Of a stretch of 64,000 nucleotides of DNA, positions 26,459-36,617 are shown in pieces. A program made the position numbers and the translations under genes. This DNA comes from Calidifontibacter indicus (lineage in GTDB: Bacteria > Actinomycetota > Actinomycetes > Actinomycetales > Dermatophilaceae): NCBI RefSeq assembly GCF_003386865.1, contig NZ_QTUA01000001.1, positions 744,001 to 808,000 on the forward strand, in the 5' to 3' direction. The notes under the pieces were generated by a model, which searched no databases, was not told the origin of the DNA, and saw nothing but the letters and a program-made list of their open reading frames with translations. The stretch's first letter is position 1. Each line of letters begins with the position of its first letter.

Positions 26459-28255
26459 TCAGTCGCGCGGCGTGGTGTTCTTCGGCGTCATCAACTCGTC
26501 GAGGATCGCGCCCAGCACCGCGAGCAGCGCCTTCTTCCACTGCGGCGTCGGGTCGACCGGCATCGCGAGCTTGTCGCCCTCGGGGGTGAACCCGACGGAA
26601 TGCACCTGGCCGTCCTTCGGCAGCGCCACACCCGGGCAGACGGCGTCCTTGTCCATCAGCTTGCCGGTCTGCAGGAATCCGTAGGCCTGCTGCTCGACGC
26701 ACAGGTTGCCGCCGCCGAGCACCGCGCCGTGGTTGCCCTGGTCGTCGACCGACAGGAAGCGGGTGTTGGTCGACGCCTTGTGCGCCTTGAGCCCGCCCTC
26801 GTACGCGGTGGCCGGGTCGTCCTCGGTCTGCACCAGCAGCATCTGCGGCGCCTTGGAGGTGTCGACCTTCATGTCCTGCGCCTTGTAGGGCCAGTACGCG
26901 CACTCGTTCGCGACGTCGTAGTAGCCGACCAGCGGGTACTTCGGGCCGTTCTCCTTGACGGTCTTCACGTAGGAGTTGGGGTCCTTGTCCCACGAAGTGT
27001 CGTTGCAGCGGATCGCCATGAACACGGTGTTCTGGTTGCGGGAGTCGTCGAGCTCCTGCTGCGACCCGCCGCCACCGGCCGCGCCCTCGGCGGTCGCGAG
27101 CGCCTGGGAGTCGCCGTTCATCGCCCGCTTCAGCAGCGCGAGCAGGGCGCCGGAGCTCTCGAAACCGCGGTCGCTGTAGAGCGTGTGGGCGACGATGTTG
27201 TCGAGGATGATCGGCTCGAACTGACCGAGCTTGCCCTCACCGGCGGCCTTGCGGATGTCCTCGTACGTCTTGCCGACGTCGTCCTTGGTGGTGCCCAGGT
27301 CGTAGGTGGAGTTCTGGCGGGCCAGCCACGGCAGCAGCTGGTCGGCGAACCGGCGCTGGAACGACATCGGCTGGGTGCCGAAGCTGTCCTGGAACGACCC
27401 GGTGAACTCGGTGTTGCTGTCGAGCACGAACCGGCCGACGTGGTTGGGGAAGAGCGTCGAGTAGTAAGCGCCGAGCCAGGTGCCGGCGCTCACGCCGTAG
27501 TAGTCGACCTTGTCGGTCTTGACCAGCTGACGCACCAGCTCGTGGTCGCGCGCGGTGTTGGCGGTGGTGATGTAGGGCAGCAGGTCGCCGTTGGCCGAGA
27601 CGCAGTCGTCGACGGTCTTCTTCGCCGCACGCTGCAGCTTGGAGATGTCGCTGTCGGACAGATCGCGGTAGTCGTTGACGCCGCGCACGCCGTACGACTT
27701 GCAGGTCACGCGGGTGCCGCCGCCCACGCCGCGCGGGTCGACGCCGATCACGGTGTGGCTGGTGCCGAGCGGGGAGAGCGCCACGGTGATCACCGAGAAC
27801 GCACCGGACGGCGCACCCGGGCCACCGGGATTCGTCATCAGCACGCGCTGTTCGGCGGGAGTCTTGGACGGGGCGGTGCGGGTGACCATGACGTCGATCT
27901 CGCCCTTGCCCGGGTCGGAATAGTCCTTGGGCGCCTTGACCTTCGCGCACTCGGTGCGAGCGTTGATCGCGGCGAGGTCGCGCAGGCTGAACGAGCGCAG
28001 TTCCTTCACGTCACTGGTGCAGGTGTCCTTGCTCCACTGCACCTGCTGCCCGGTGAACTTCGACAGGTCGACGCCGTCGGGAGCCAGCTGCCCGACGGGT
28101 GTGCCGGTCTTGCCGTCCGGCCCGTTGGCCGCGGCCGACGTCGACGTGGAGTTGTTCGTCTCCACCTTCGGTTCGTTGTCGCATGCCGCCAAGGTGGCGA
28201 CGAGCGACAGGACGGTGGTCGCCGAGAGCGCCCGAATTCCCCAGTGTTGCGACAT
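26459..28255 (-). CDS. Secreted alpha/beta-hydrolase lipoprotein, tripeptidyl-aminopeptidase-like
   Basis: Product of 598 aa; ATG at 28253-28255 with GGGAG upstream. Signal peptide with lipobox ATLAAC. Catalytic serine in YYGVSAGTWLG, oxyanion segment MTNPGGPGAPSG, aspartate in VQTEDDPATAYEG and histidine in DDQGNHGAV. The last part is the TAP-like C-terminal domain. Actinobacterial SlpD/SlpE-type enzymes of this family remove tripeptides from proteins outside the membrane. A GlySer-rich insert (AEGAAGGGGSQQE) interrupts the lid region. Confidence 0.9.
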   Translation of the reverse strand: MSQHWGIRALSATTVLSLVATLAACDNEPKVETNNSTSTSAAANGPDGKTGTPVGQLAPDGVDLSKFTGQQVQWSKDTCTSDVKELRSFSLRDLAAINARTECAKVKAPKDYSDPGKGEIDVMVTRTAPSKTPAEQRVLMTNPGGPGAPSGAFSVITVALSPLGTSHTVIGVDPRGVGGGTRVTCKSYGVRGVNDYRDLSDSDISKLQRAAKKTVDDCVSANGDLLPYITTANTARDHELVRQLVKTDKVDYYGVSAGTWLGAYYSTLFPNHVGRFVLDSNTEFTGSFQDSFGTQPMSFQRRFADQLLPWLARQNSTYDLGTTKDDVGKTYEDIRKAAGEGKLGQFEPIILDNIVAHTLYSDRGFESSGALLALLKRAMNGDSQALATAEGAAGGGGSQQELDDSRNQNTVFMAIRCNDTSWDKDPNSYVKTVKENGPKYPLVGYYDVANECAYWPYKAQDMKVDTSKAPQMLLVQTEDDPATAYEGGLKAHKASTNTRFLSVDDQGNHGAVLGGGNLCVEQQAYGFLQTGKLMDKDAVCPGVALPKDGQVHSVGFTPEGDKLAMPVDPTPQWKKALLAVLGAILDELMTPKNTTPRD

Positions 28256-28346
28256 GGTCTGCTGCTCCCTGTTGGCCGTGTCTGTTCGGGAGCCTAGACG
28301 GCGCGGGACACCTGGATGGTTCCTGAGTGCCGCCGGTTCGGACGGC

Positions 28347-29363
28347 TCAGCCGGGGTAACCCTGCGGGTTCGCCGACTGCCAGCGCCAGGTGTCGGCGCA
28401 CATGTCCTCGATCGACTTCGTTGTCTGCCAACCGAGTTCGTCGCGGGCGCGGGACGGGTCGGCGAAGGTGACGGGCAGGTCACCGGCTCGACGCGGGCCG
28501 ACCTCGTAGGGGATCGGCACGCCCGTCGCCGTCTCGAAGGCCTTGATCATGCCGAGCACGGAGGTCGGCACGCCGGTGCCGAGGTTGAACGCGCGCACCG
28601 GTTCGACCATCTCGTCGATGTGCTCCAGCGCCGCGAGGTGGCCGGCGGCCAGGTCTTCGACGTGGATGTAGTCGCGCTCGCAGGTGCCGTCGGCGGTGTC
28701 GTAGTCGTCGCCGAACACGGTCAGCTTGTCGCGGCGTCCGACGGCCACCTGGGAGATGAACGGCATGAGGTTGTTCGGGATGCCCTGCGGGTCTTCGCCG
28801 ATGGTGCCCGAAGCGTGCGCCCCCACCGGGTTGAAATAGCGCAGCAGTGCCACCTTGAAACCGTCCGCGCGAGCGACGTCGCCGATGATCTGCTCGTTCA
28901 TCACCTTCGTCCAGCCGTACGGGTTCGACGACTGCAGCGGACGGTAGGTCTCCTGGGAGGGCTGCGGCGACTCGTCGCCGTACACGGTCGCCGAGGAGGA
29001 GAACACCAACCGGTGGACGCCGTGCGTCGCCATCGCGCGCAGCAGGCTGAACGTGCTGTCGAGGTTGTTCTTGTAGTACTTCAGCGGTTCCTGCACGCTC
29101 TCGCCGACCGCCTTGTGGCCGGCGAAGTGGATGACGGCGTCGAACCGCTCGGCGGCGAAGAGCGCCTCGGTCTTGTCGGGATCACACAGATCGAACACGT
29201 GCAGCGGGATGTGCGAGTCGGTCAACGCCTCGACCCGCGCGACCGCCGTGGCCTTGCTGTTGTCGAAATCGTCGACGATCGTGACGTCGTGCCCGGCGTT
29301 CTTCAGCTGGACGACCGTGTGCGAACCGATGAAGCCGGCACCACCGGCGACGAGGACATGCAT
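28347..29363 (-). CDS. galE: UDP-glucose 4-epimerase
   Basis: Product of 338 aa, exactly the usual GalE length. Rossmann motif GGAGFIGSH at the start, catalytic YGWTK (YxxxK) near residue 150 preceded by SSSATVYGD, and the substrate segment LLRYFNPVGAHASGTIGEDP. It interconverts UDP-glucose and UDP-galactose with bound NAD. ATG at 29361-29363. Divergent from the DivIVA-repeat gene with only 31 bases between starts, so promoters must overlap. Confidence 0.95.
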   Translation of the reverse strand: MHVLVAGGAGFIGSHTVVQLKNAGHDVTIVDDFDNSKATAVARVEALTDSHIPLHVFDLCDPDKTEALFAAERFDAVIHFAGHKAVGESVQEPLKYYKNNLDSTFSLLRAMATHGVHRLVFSSSATVYGDESPQPSQETYRPLQSSNPYGWTKVMNEQIIGDVARADGFKVALLRYFNPVGAHASGTIGEDPQGIPNNLMPFISQVAVGRRDKLTVFGDDYDTADGTCERDYIHVEDLAAGHLAALEHIDEMVEPVRAFNLGTGVPTSVLGMIKAFETATGVPIPYEVGPRRAGDLPVTFADPSRARDELGWQTTKSIEDMCADTWRWQSANPQGYPG

Positions 29364-29394
29364 GTGGGCCACCCTACGGTGACAAGATGGCCGG

Positions 29395-29954
29395 GTGATT
29401 TCGGTGCCGTGGACCCAGGACCATGTCACGACCGTGCGCAAGGCGCGGTTGTCGAAGCAGCGTGGCGGCTACCAGTGCGACGACGTCGACCGCTATCTGG
29501 AGCACGCCGTCGCCCTGATGCGGGCCGGGCGCGAGGTGCCGGCCGCCCCCGTCACCGGTCTGCGCCGCTCGACCTGGCGTGAGGGCTACTCGACGGACGC
29601 CGTCGAAGCACTGTTCTCGCACATCGCCGGCTGGCAGGCCGACCTGCTCGCAGACACCGGCAGCCAGGCGACGACGACCGGGGTGCTCGCGCCGAAGCGG
29701 ATGTACTGGACTCCGCAACAACTGGATTGGGTGCGCGAGTCGAACTTCCGCCCCGCCCGGGGCAAGCGCGGCTACGCCGAGGACGAGGTCGACAGCTTCC
29801 TCGACACCGTGCTCATCGCGATGACCAAGGGTGAGGAACTGCCCGACATCGACACCGTGCGGTTCTTCCCACCGCGCGTCGGCCGCACGGGGTACGAGGC
29901 GCTCGCGGTCGACAAGTTCCTCGACGACCTGAAGCGGCTGCGTCCGATCCTGCG

Positions 29955-29958
<4 letters not shown>
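29395..29958 (+). CDS. Protein with four DivIVA-domain repeats
   Basis: Product of 187 aa, GTG start at 29395. Four units with a Gly-Tyr followed by an acidic V-D-x-F/Y-L helix are seen: GGYQCDDVDRYLEHAV, EGYSTDAVEALFSHI, RGYAEDEVDSFLDTVL and TGYEALAVDKFLDDL. Single copies of this unit begin DivIVA/Wag31 proteins, which bind curved membrane at cell poles. There is no long coiled coil here. A polar or septal adaptor is possible; the function is unknown. It converges on paaK with a 4-base overlap. Confidence 0.8.
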
Positions 29959-31264
<1,306 letters not shown>

Positions 31265-31268
<4 letters not shown>

Positions 31269-31705
31269 TTTTCGCTCTCCTTGGCGCGTTGTGGGATCGA
31301 GCGGGACCGCCCGCGGAACTCCGCGATGAGGGCGCCGTCGCTCACTCGGGTGACGGTCACGTCGGTGATGCCGCTGCGACCGAACTTCGCGCGTTCGGTT
31401 GCGACACAACGAAGTTCGTCGCCGAGACGAGCACTGGTGACGAACGTGATGTCGCCGCCCGAAGCGACGGTGAACTGCCCGGTCGCATTGCACGCGAGCG
31501 CGAAGGTGGAGTCGGCGAAGGTGAACAGGTAGCCGCCGTGGGCGATGTCGTGACCGTTGACCTGGCTCTGCGAGACGGTCATCGTGGTTTCGGCGAAGCC
31601 GAGCCCGTCGCGCACCCCGACGTCGACGAGTTCGATGCCGATGCCGGCGGAGGCGCGGTCGTCGCGCCACATGGCGTGGACATGATCCAGGTCACCCGAA
31701 GTCAT
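31265..31705 (-). CDS. paaI: Hotdog-fold acyl-CoA thioesterase PaaI
   Basis: Product of 146 aa. The hotdog core reads VNGHDIAHGGYLFTFADSTFALACNA, with the catalytic Asp in FADS and the conserved N-x-x-x-x-x-HGG. It frees CoA from stalled phenylacetate intermediates. ATG at 31703-31705; coupled to paaK downstream. The ring epoxidase genes paaA-E are not in the window. Confidence 0.92.
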
Positions 31706-31728
31706 GTGACAGAGCCTTGCATATCTGC

Positions 31729-31746
31729 ACGTGATTTGTAACACGT
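31729..31746. promoter_or_regulatory. Inverted repeat in the paaI/paaN divergent promoter
   Basis: ACGTG-N8-CACGT lies centrally in the 52 bases between paaI and paaN, in an AT-richer patch. It could bind a regulator of both transcripts. It does not match operators I remember for PaaR, so its protein is unknown. Confidence 0.4.
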
Positions 31747-31757
31747 CGGCGTCTACG

Positions 31758-33458
31758 ATGAGAGACGTGACTGCCACGGACCAGACCGCCCAGACCCCTG
31801 ACCAGGTGCTCGACGACGCGCTCAAGGCGCTGGCCGAGCGCTCCTACTTTTCGCGGTATCCCGAGTCGCCGTCGCCGCGGGTGTACGGGGAAAACGCTGC
31901 GCCCGAAGGTCTTTCGGCGTACGAAGCCCACCTCGGCAAGCCGTTCGAGGGTCTGGCCGGTGCCTTCGACGGTTCGTCCGTCGGTGACGAGGTGTCGCCG
32001 TACGGTCCGACGCTCGGCGTTGCCTACCCCCACCTCGACGTCGACGCCGCGATGCAGGCGGCGTCGACAGCGATCCCGGCCTGGCGCGATGCCGGTGCTC
32101 GCAAGCGGGCGACTGTGCTGGTCGAGGCGCTCGATGCGCTGAACGAGCGGTCGTTCGAGATCGGTAACGCGGTGCACCACACCTCGGGCCAGCCGTTCGT
32201 GATGGCCTTCCAGGCCGGTGCCCCGCAGGCACAGGACCGCGGTCTCGAAGCCGTCGCCGCGGCCTACGCCGAGCAGGCACGCGTGCCCGAGAGCGTCACC
32301 TGGGAGAAGCCCGGCAAGGGCGAGCCGCTGCGGATGCGCAAGGACTACCGGATCGTGCCGCGCGGCGTCGCGCTGGTCGTCGGCTGCAACACCTTCCCCA
32401 CCTGGAACGCCTACCCGGGCATCTTTGCCTCGCTGGCCACCGGCAACGCGGTGGTCGTCAAGCCGCACCCGCGCGCGATCCTGCCGCTGGCGATGACCGT
32501 CGAGACGTTGCAGAAGACGTTGCAGGACAACGGTTTCGACCCGCAGCTGGTGCAGCTCGCGCCGGAGGCCGACGGCGAAGGTCTCGCGAAGACGCTCGCC
32601 GAGCGCGACGAGGTGAAGATCATCGACTACACCGGCGGCCCCGGTTTCGGTGGCTGGCTCGAGCGTGAGGGCGCCGCGCGCGGGCAGCAGGTCTACACCG
32701 AGAAGGCCGGCGTCAACACCGTCGTCGTCGACTCCACCGACAACCTCAAGGCGATGCTCGGCAACCTCGCCTTCTCGCTCAGCCTCTACACCGGGCAGAT
32801 GTGCACCACCCCGCAGAACATCTATCTGCCCAAGGGCGGCATCGACACCGACGAAGGGCACGTGTCGTTCGAGGAGTTCGGGCAGAAGCTCGGCGGCGCG
32901 ATCGGTCGCCTCACCGGCGACGACGAGAAGGCCGTCGAGATCCTCGGCGCCACGGTTAATGACGACGTCCGCTCGCGGGCCGGGTCGCTGGCGTCGATCG
33001 CTGCCGATGCAGGCGGTTCGGTGGTCGCCGACTCGCGTGAGGTGACGCACCCGAAGTACCCCGACGCGGTCGTCCGCACCCCGGGTCTGGTGGGGGTCGA
33101 CGTCGCCGCGCGCGACGCCTACACCACCGAGCAGTTCGGGCCGGTCACCTTCCTGATCGGCACCGACTCCACGCAGCAGTCGCTCGACACCTTCGCCGAG
33201 ACGGTGCGCCGCCACGGTGCGATGACCGCGTCCGTCTACTCCACGGACGAGGGCGTGCTCGACGCCGCCCGTGACGCCGCGGTCGACGCGGGTGTGGCGT
33301 TGTCGGAGAACTTGCTCGGTCAGGTCTTCGTCAACCAGACCGCGGCGTTCAGCGACTACCACGGCACCGGCGCCAACCCCGCCGCGAACTCCGCCTACTC
33401 CGACAGCGCGTTCGTCGCCGGACGCTTCCGGGTGATCACCGCGCGCCGGCACGTCTGA
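31758..33458 (+). CDS. paaN: Phenylacetic acid degradation protein PaaN (aldehyde dehydrogenase type)
   Basis: Product of 566 aa of the aldehyde-dehydrogenase superfamily. NAD region VALVVGCNTFPTWNAYPGIFASLATGNAVVVKPHP and catalytic cysteine in YTGQMCTTPQNIYLP. No hydratase (MaoC) domain follows, so it is the single-domain PaaN type that oxidises the ring-opened semialdehyde. The start may be ATG 31758 or GTG 31767; neither has a good ribosome site. Divergent from paaI-paaK. Confidence 0.9.
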   Translation: MRDVTATDQTAQTPDQVLDDALKALAERSYFSRYPESPSPRVYGENAAPEGLSAYEAHLGKPFEGLAGAFDGSSVGDEVSPYGPTLGVAYPHLDVDAAMQAASTAIPAWRDAGARKRATVLVEALDALNERSFEIGNAVHHTSGQPFVMAFQAGAPQAQDRGLEAVAAAYAEQARVPESVTWEKPGKGEPLRMRKDYRIVPRGVALVVGCNTFPTWNAYPGIFASLATGNAVVVKPHPRAILPLAMTVETLQKTLQDNGFDPQLVQLAPEADGEGLAKTLAERDEVKIIDYTGGPGFGGWLEREGAARGQQVYTEKAGVNTVVVDSTDNLKAMLGNLAFSLSLYTGQMCTTPQNIYLPKGGIDTDEGHVSFEEFGQKLGGAIGRLTGDDEKAVEILGATVNDDVRSRAGSLASIAADAGGSVVADSREVTHPKYPDAVVRTPGLVGVDVAARDAYTTEQFGPVTFLIGTDSTQQSLDTFAETVRRHGAMTASVYSTDEGVLDAARDAAVDAGVALSENLLGQVFVNQTAAFSDYHGTGANPAANSAYSDSAFVAGRFRVITARRHV

Positions 33459-33519
33459 TCGGCACCCAACCCATCCCCGCACCCACCCCAACCGAAAGGG
33501 GTTCGTTAGCGTTTGGGCT

Positions 33520-34356
33520 GTGAGCGAGGTCAGCATCGAGCCCTGGACGGCGGTGGACGCGCCCGCCGGCCTGCCCGAGCGCGCGTACGCGATCGTGTCC
33601 GGCGGGCAGGTCGTCGGTTCGGCCTCGGTCGACGACGTCGGGGTGCTGCAGTGGGAGTTCGCCGACATCGACGAACGACTCGCGGTGCTCGGGGTCGACG
33701 CGTTGATCGAGTTCGCGTTCGGTGAGCTCGGGCTGCACCGGGTGCAGGCCCGCCTCGGCGCCGACGACAAACACAACCAGCGCATCGCCTCGCGCGCCGG
33801 TCTGCGCCGGGAGGGCGTCGTCCGCGGGGGAGCGGGCCACGGGGCCGACGAGATCCAGGTGGCCCGGGTGGCCACCGACCCGCCGCTGACCGACCGTGCC
33901 ACCTTCACAGCGGTGCTCAACGCCGGCCTGCCGACCAAGAGATGCATCGCGCAGGCCATCGTGCGTGATGACCAGGGGCGCATCCTCGTCTGCGAACTGG
34001 TCTACAAGCGGTTCTGGGACCTCCCGGGTGGGGTCGTCGACCCGTACGAATCTCCCGCCGACGCCGTGGTGCGCGAACTGAAGGAAGAGCTGGACGTCGA
34101 TGCCCGCGTCCGTGGCCTGGCGGCGGTCAGTTGGTTGAAACCGTGGCGCGGTTGGGACGACGCGACGCTGTTCGTCTTCGACGTCGAACTCGACCGCCCG
34201 CCACACACCTTGCAGCCCAGGGAGATTCGCGCGGTGCACTGGCTCGCCCCCGAAGAGTTGGGCGAGTACGTCGCCGAGTACACCGTCCGCGTGGTGGAGC
34301 AGGCGCTCGCCTCCGACGTGCCGGTCTACCTCGAGGACGGCCGCCCTCGGGCGTGA
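33520..34356 (+). CDS. GNAT-NUDIX fusion protein
   Basis: Product of 278 aa, GTG start at 33520. Residues 1-115 look like a shortened GNAT domain (GELGLHRVQARLGADDKHNQRIASRAGLRREGVVR). Residues 130-265 hold a NUDIX hydrolase whose box fits G-x5-E-x7-RE-x2-EE: GGVVDPYESPADAVVRELKEEL. The N-terminal part is short and may have lost catalysis. Substrate unknown; a housecleaning nucleotide hydrolase is plausible. Confidence 0.85.
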   Translation: MSEVSIEPWTAVDAPAGLPERAYAIVSGGQVVGSASVDDVGVLQWEFADIDERLAVLGVDALIEFAFGELGLHRVQARLGADDKHNQRIASRAGLRREGVVRGGAGHGADEIQVARVATDPPLTDRATFTAVLNAGLPTKRCIAQAIVRDDQGRILVCELVYKRFWDLPGGVVDPYESPADAVVRELKEELDVDARVRGLAAVSWLKPWRGWDDATLFVFDVELDRPPHTLQPREIRAVHWLAPEELGEYVAEYTVRVVEQALASDVPVYLEDGRPRA

Positions 34357-34384
34357 GCGGCGCGCGCCGGGATCGTGTCGCACC

Positions 34385-34456
34385 AAGTCGCGTCAGACGC
34401 GACCTACTCGGGCGTATTCGTCGGAACCGCCGAGTAACTCGCGCCTGACGCGACTT
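34385..34456. repeat. Intergenic palindrome between convergent genes
   Basis: Arms 34385-34411 and 34430-34456 pair over about 26 bases with three mismatches; the ends read AAGTCGCGTCA and TGACGCGACTT. It separates the GNAT-NUDIX gene from the small membrane protein gene and probably ends both transcripts. Confidence 0.8.
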
Positions 34457-34492
34457 CGTGCGCTGGGCGTGCGGGGCAGGCGGCGGCGCCGC

Positions 34493-34885
34493 TCAGACCT
34501 CGTGCTTCTCCGGCAGCACGAAGTTGGCGAGCATGCCGACCACCGCGATCACACACGCACCGAGCACGGCGTCCCAGAAGAAGTGGTCGACGTGGAACGC
34601 GAGGCCGAACTGGTCGGCCGACCACGAGGTGAACTGCAGCATCAGCGCGTTGACGATGATGATGAACAGTCCGAGCGTCACGATGATCAACGGGAACGAC
34701 AAGAAGGTCGCGATCGGCTTGAGGATCGCGTTGATGATGCCGAAGATCAGTGCGGTCAGCAGCACCGTCTTGACGCGGGTGCTGGTGTCGGCGGAGTCGT
34801 CGGCGAGGCGGATGCCGTCGATGAGGGCGGCCGCGGCCCACAGACCGAGGGCGTTGACGACGAGGCGGATGAGGAAGTTCGTCAT
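34493..34885 (-). CDS. Small four-helix membrane protein of the phage_holin_4/YvlD type
   Basis: Product of 130 aa with four hydrophobic segments: FLIRLVVNALGLWAAAALI, VLLTALIFGIINAILKPIA, FPLIIVTLGLFIIIVNALML and a C-terminal AVLGACVIAVVGMLANFVL. The NAILKP...LSFPLIIVTLGLF stretch is typical of this family, named after holins but found in ordinary chromosomes. ATG at 34883-34885. No phage genes are nearby. It was the original neighbour of hisC before the insertion. Confidence 0.88.
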   Translation of the reverse strand: MTNFLIRLVVNALGLWAAAALIDGIRLADDSADTSTRVKTVLLTALIFGIINAILKPIATFLSFPLIIVTLGLFIIIVNALMLQFTSWSADQFGLAFHVDHFFWDAVLGACVIAVVGMLANFVLPEKHEV

Positions 34886-34898
34886 GCCTCCAGTGTCT

Positions 34899-34912
34899 GC
34901 GAAAGTGTGCGC
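34899..34912. repeat. Left arm of a split intergenic palindrome
   Basis: GCGAAAGTGTGCGC pairs, with one mismatch, with GCGCAAACTTTCGC at 58,710-58,723. The 23.8-kb mobile segment lies between the two arms. Confidence 0.8.
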
Positions 34913-34916
34913 AGCA

Positions 34917-34931
34917 CGCCACAGAAGCGCC
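34917..34931 (+). repeat. Left 15-bp target-site duplication
   Basis: CGCCACAGAAGCGCC, exactly repeated at 58,690-58,704 directly outside the other end of the mobile segment. IS481-family insertions are known to give duplications of about 4-15 bases. Confidence 0.88.
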
Positions 34932-34985
34932 TGTGATGTCTCAGGACATCGGTGACAGTTCTGCATCAGGACATCGGTAACAGTT
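34932..34985 (+). repeat. Left IS481-type terminal inverted repeat
   Basis: Contains two iterations of CAGGACATCGGTRACAG, probably transposase binding sites, and a third partial copy (CTCAGGACA) just before the IS256 element at 35000. Confidence 0.85.
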
Positions 34986-34999
34986 GGTGTCTCAGGACA

Positions 35000-36406
35000 G
35001 GGTCTGTCCGATGAACGGTGTTTCCGGCGTTCATCTCAGAGGTTCTCCGCGGCCGGCATGCGGTCGGCGAAGGTGACGGCGAAAGCGTTGAGCGCGGGCT
35101 TCCACCGCATGGTCCATCGTGCCTGGCCGGTGCCCTTGGGGTCCAGGCCCCTGGTGACCAGGTACAGGCACTTGAGGGCGGCCTGCTCGGTCGGAAAGTG
35201 CCCGCGCACGGTGACCGCGCGCCGGTACCTGGCGTGCAGGGACTCGATGGCGTTGGTGGAGAACAGCACCCGGCGGATCTCCACGTCGTAGGCCAGGAAG
35301 GGGATGAACTCCTCCCACGCCGCTGTCCACATCTTGGGGATGGCCGGGTAGGGCTTGCCCCATTTCTCCTCCAGCTCCTCGAACGCCGCCCATGCTGCCT
35401 CGACCGAGGGTGCGGTGTAGATGCGGCGCAGGTCCTTGGCCAGCTGGTCCCAGTATTTCCGCGAGGCGTAGCGCAGCGTCGCCCGGATGAGGTGGATCAC
35501 GCAGGCCCGCACGATCGCCTGGGGGAAGACGGCGTTCACGCTGTCGGGCAGTCCTTTGAGGCCGTCGCAGACGATGAAGAACACGTCGCGCACGCCGCGG
35601 TTCTTCAGGTCCGCCAGCACGTTCATCCAGAACTTCGCCGACTCACCACCTCCCTGCCCGGCCCACAGGCCCAGGACGTCTCGCCGGCCGTTCAGGTCGA
35701 CGCCGATCGCGGCGTAGAAGGGTTGGTTGCCGACCTGCCCGTCGCGAACCTTGACGTAGATCGCGTCGATGAAGATGGCCGCGTACACCGGTTGCAGCGG
35801 CCGGGAGGACCAGGCGGCCATCTCCTCGAGCACCTTGTCCGTGATCCTCGAGACCGTGTCCTTGCTGATGGAGGCGCCGTACACCTCGTGGAAGTGCGCG
35901 CTGATCTCACCGGTCGTCAGGCCCTTGGCGAACAGGCTGATCGCGACCGCGTCCACGTCCGAGAGGCGCCGCTGTCGCTTCTTGACGATCACCGGCTCGA
36001 ACGTGCCGGCCCGGTCCCGGGGGACCGCGATCGTCACCTCTCCGGCGGCGTCGGTCAGCACCGTCTTGGGTCGGGTGCCGTTGCGGATGTTGCCGTTCTC
36101 CGCGGTGGGTACCTGGTGCTTCTCGTGGCCGAGGTGCTCGGTCAGCTCCTCTTCCAACGCTGTCTCCAGGACGGTGGCGGTGATTGATTTGAGCAGCCCG
36201 TCCGGGCCGGTCAGGTCCTCACCACGGGCCCGGGCGGCTTTGACCAGCTCCCGGACCGCAGCCTGCTCGACCTCGCTGCGCGAGGTCGTCTTCTTCACCT
36301 TCTTCGGCATCGAGCTCACGCTCGTGATCTTCTCGGTCATCACATGACCTTCCCCGCCAGCTGAGCCGGCGTGTCAGGCCAGAAACACCGTTTGGCGGAC
36401 AGTCCC
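35000..36406 (-). mobile_element. IS256-family insertion sequence, complete
   Basis: A 1407-bp element. Imperfect terminal repeats read GGGTCTGTCCG...AACGGTGTTTCCGGC at the left and, inverted, GGGACTGTCCG...AACGGTGTTTCTGGC at the right. The bases outside (TCAGGACA and GACTCAAG) do not form the expected 8-9-bp duplication, which points to a rearrangement after insertion. One intact transposase gene. Confidence 0.88.
35036..36343 (-). CDS. IS256-family (mutator) transposase
   Basis: Product of 435 aa, full length. The catalytic core shows FIDAIYVKVRDG (first Asp), VFFIVCDGLKGLPDSVN (second Asp), the family segment RACVIHLIRATLRYAS and STNAIESLHARYRR (Glu). An N-terminal DNA-binding part has HLGHEKHQ. 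No frameshift or stop, so the element may be active. Confidence 0.94.
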   Translation of the reverse strand: MMTEKITSVSSMPKKVKKTTSRSEVEQAAVRELVKAARARGEDLTGPDGLLKSITATVLETALEEELTEHLGHEKHQVPTAENGNIRNGTRPKTVLTDAAGEVTIAVPRDRAGTFEPVIVKKRQRRLSDVDAVAISLFAKGLTTGEISAHFHEVYGASISKDTVSRITDKVLEEMAAWSSRPLQPVYAAIFIDAIYVKVRDGQVGNQPFYAAIGVDLNGRRDVLGLWAGQGGGESAKFWMNVLADLKNRGVRDVFFIVCDGLKGLPDSVNAVFPQAIVRACVIHLIRATLRYASRKYWDQLAKDLRRIYTAPSVEAAWAAFEELEEKWGKPYPAIPKMWTAAWEEFIPFLAYDVEIRRVLFSTNAIESLHARYRRAVTVRGHFPTEQAALKCLYLVTRGLDPKGTGQARWTMRWKPALNAFAVTFADRMPAAENL

Positions 36407-36437
36407 GACTCAAGTCCATCGTCGATAGCGTGGCAAC

Positions 36438-36602
36438 GTGTTCCATGGAGTGTTTCTCCTCACGTTCTCGCGGGCGGGCGCGGGAGCGGGGCTTACGCCA
36501 GAAAGAAAGTTCTCGCCATGGTTGGTCTCGGGTGTCGTTCTACTGATCGTCGGACTGTCGGTGTTCACCCGAGCCGTCGTGGTGTTCTTCGGCAATGAAT
36601 GA
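36438..36602 (+). CDS. Small single-span membrane protein
   Basis: A 54-residue frame from GTG 36438. A short positive N-terminus, then the segment SPWLVSGVVLLIVGLSVFTRAVVVFF forms one or two membrane passes. It ends 15 bases before plsC, whose ribosome site lies in the gap, so cotranslation is plausible. Too short for family assignment; codon use is compatible with a real gene. Confidence 0.5.
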   Translation: MFHGVFLLTFSRAGAGAGLTPERKFSPWLVSGVVLLIVGLSVFTRAVVVFFGNE

Positions 36603-36617
36603 GGCTGGGAGGGCGTG

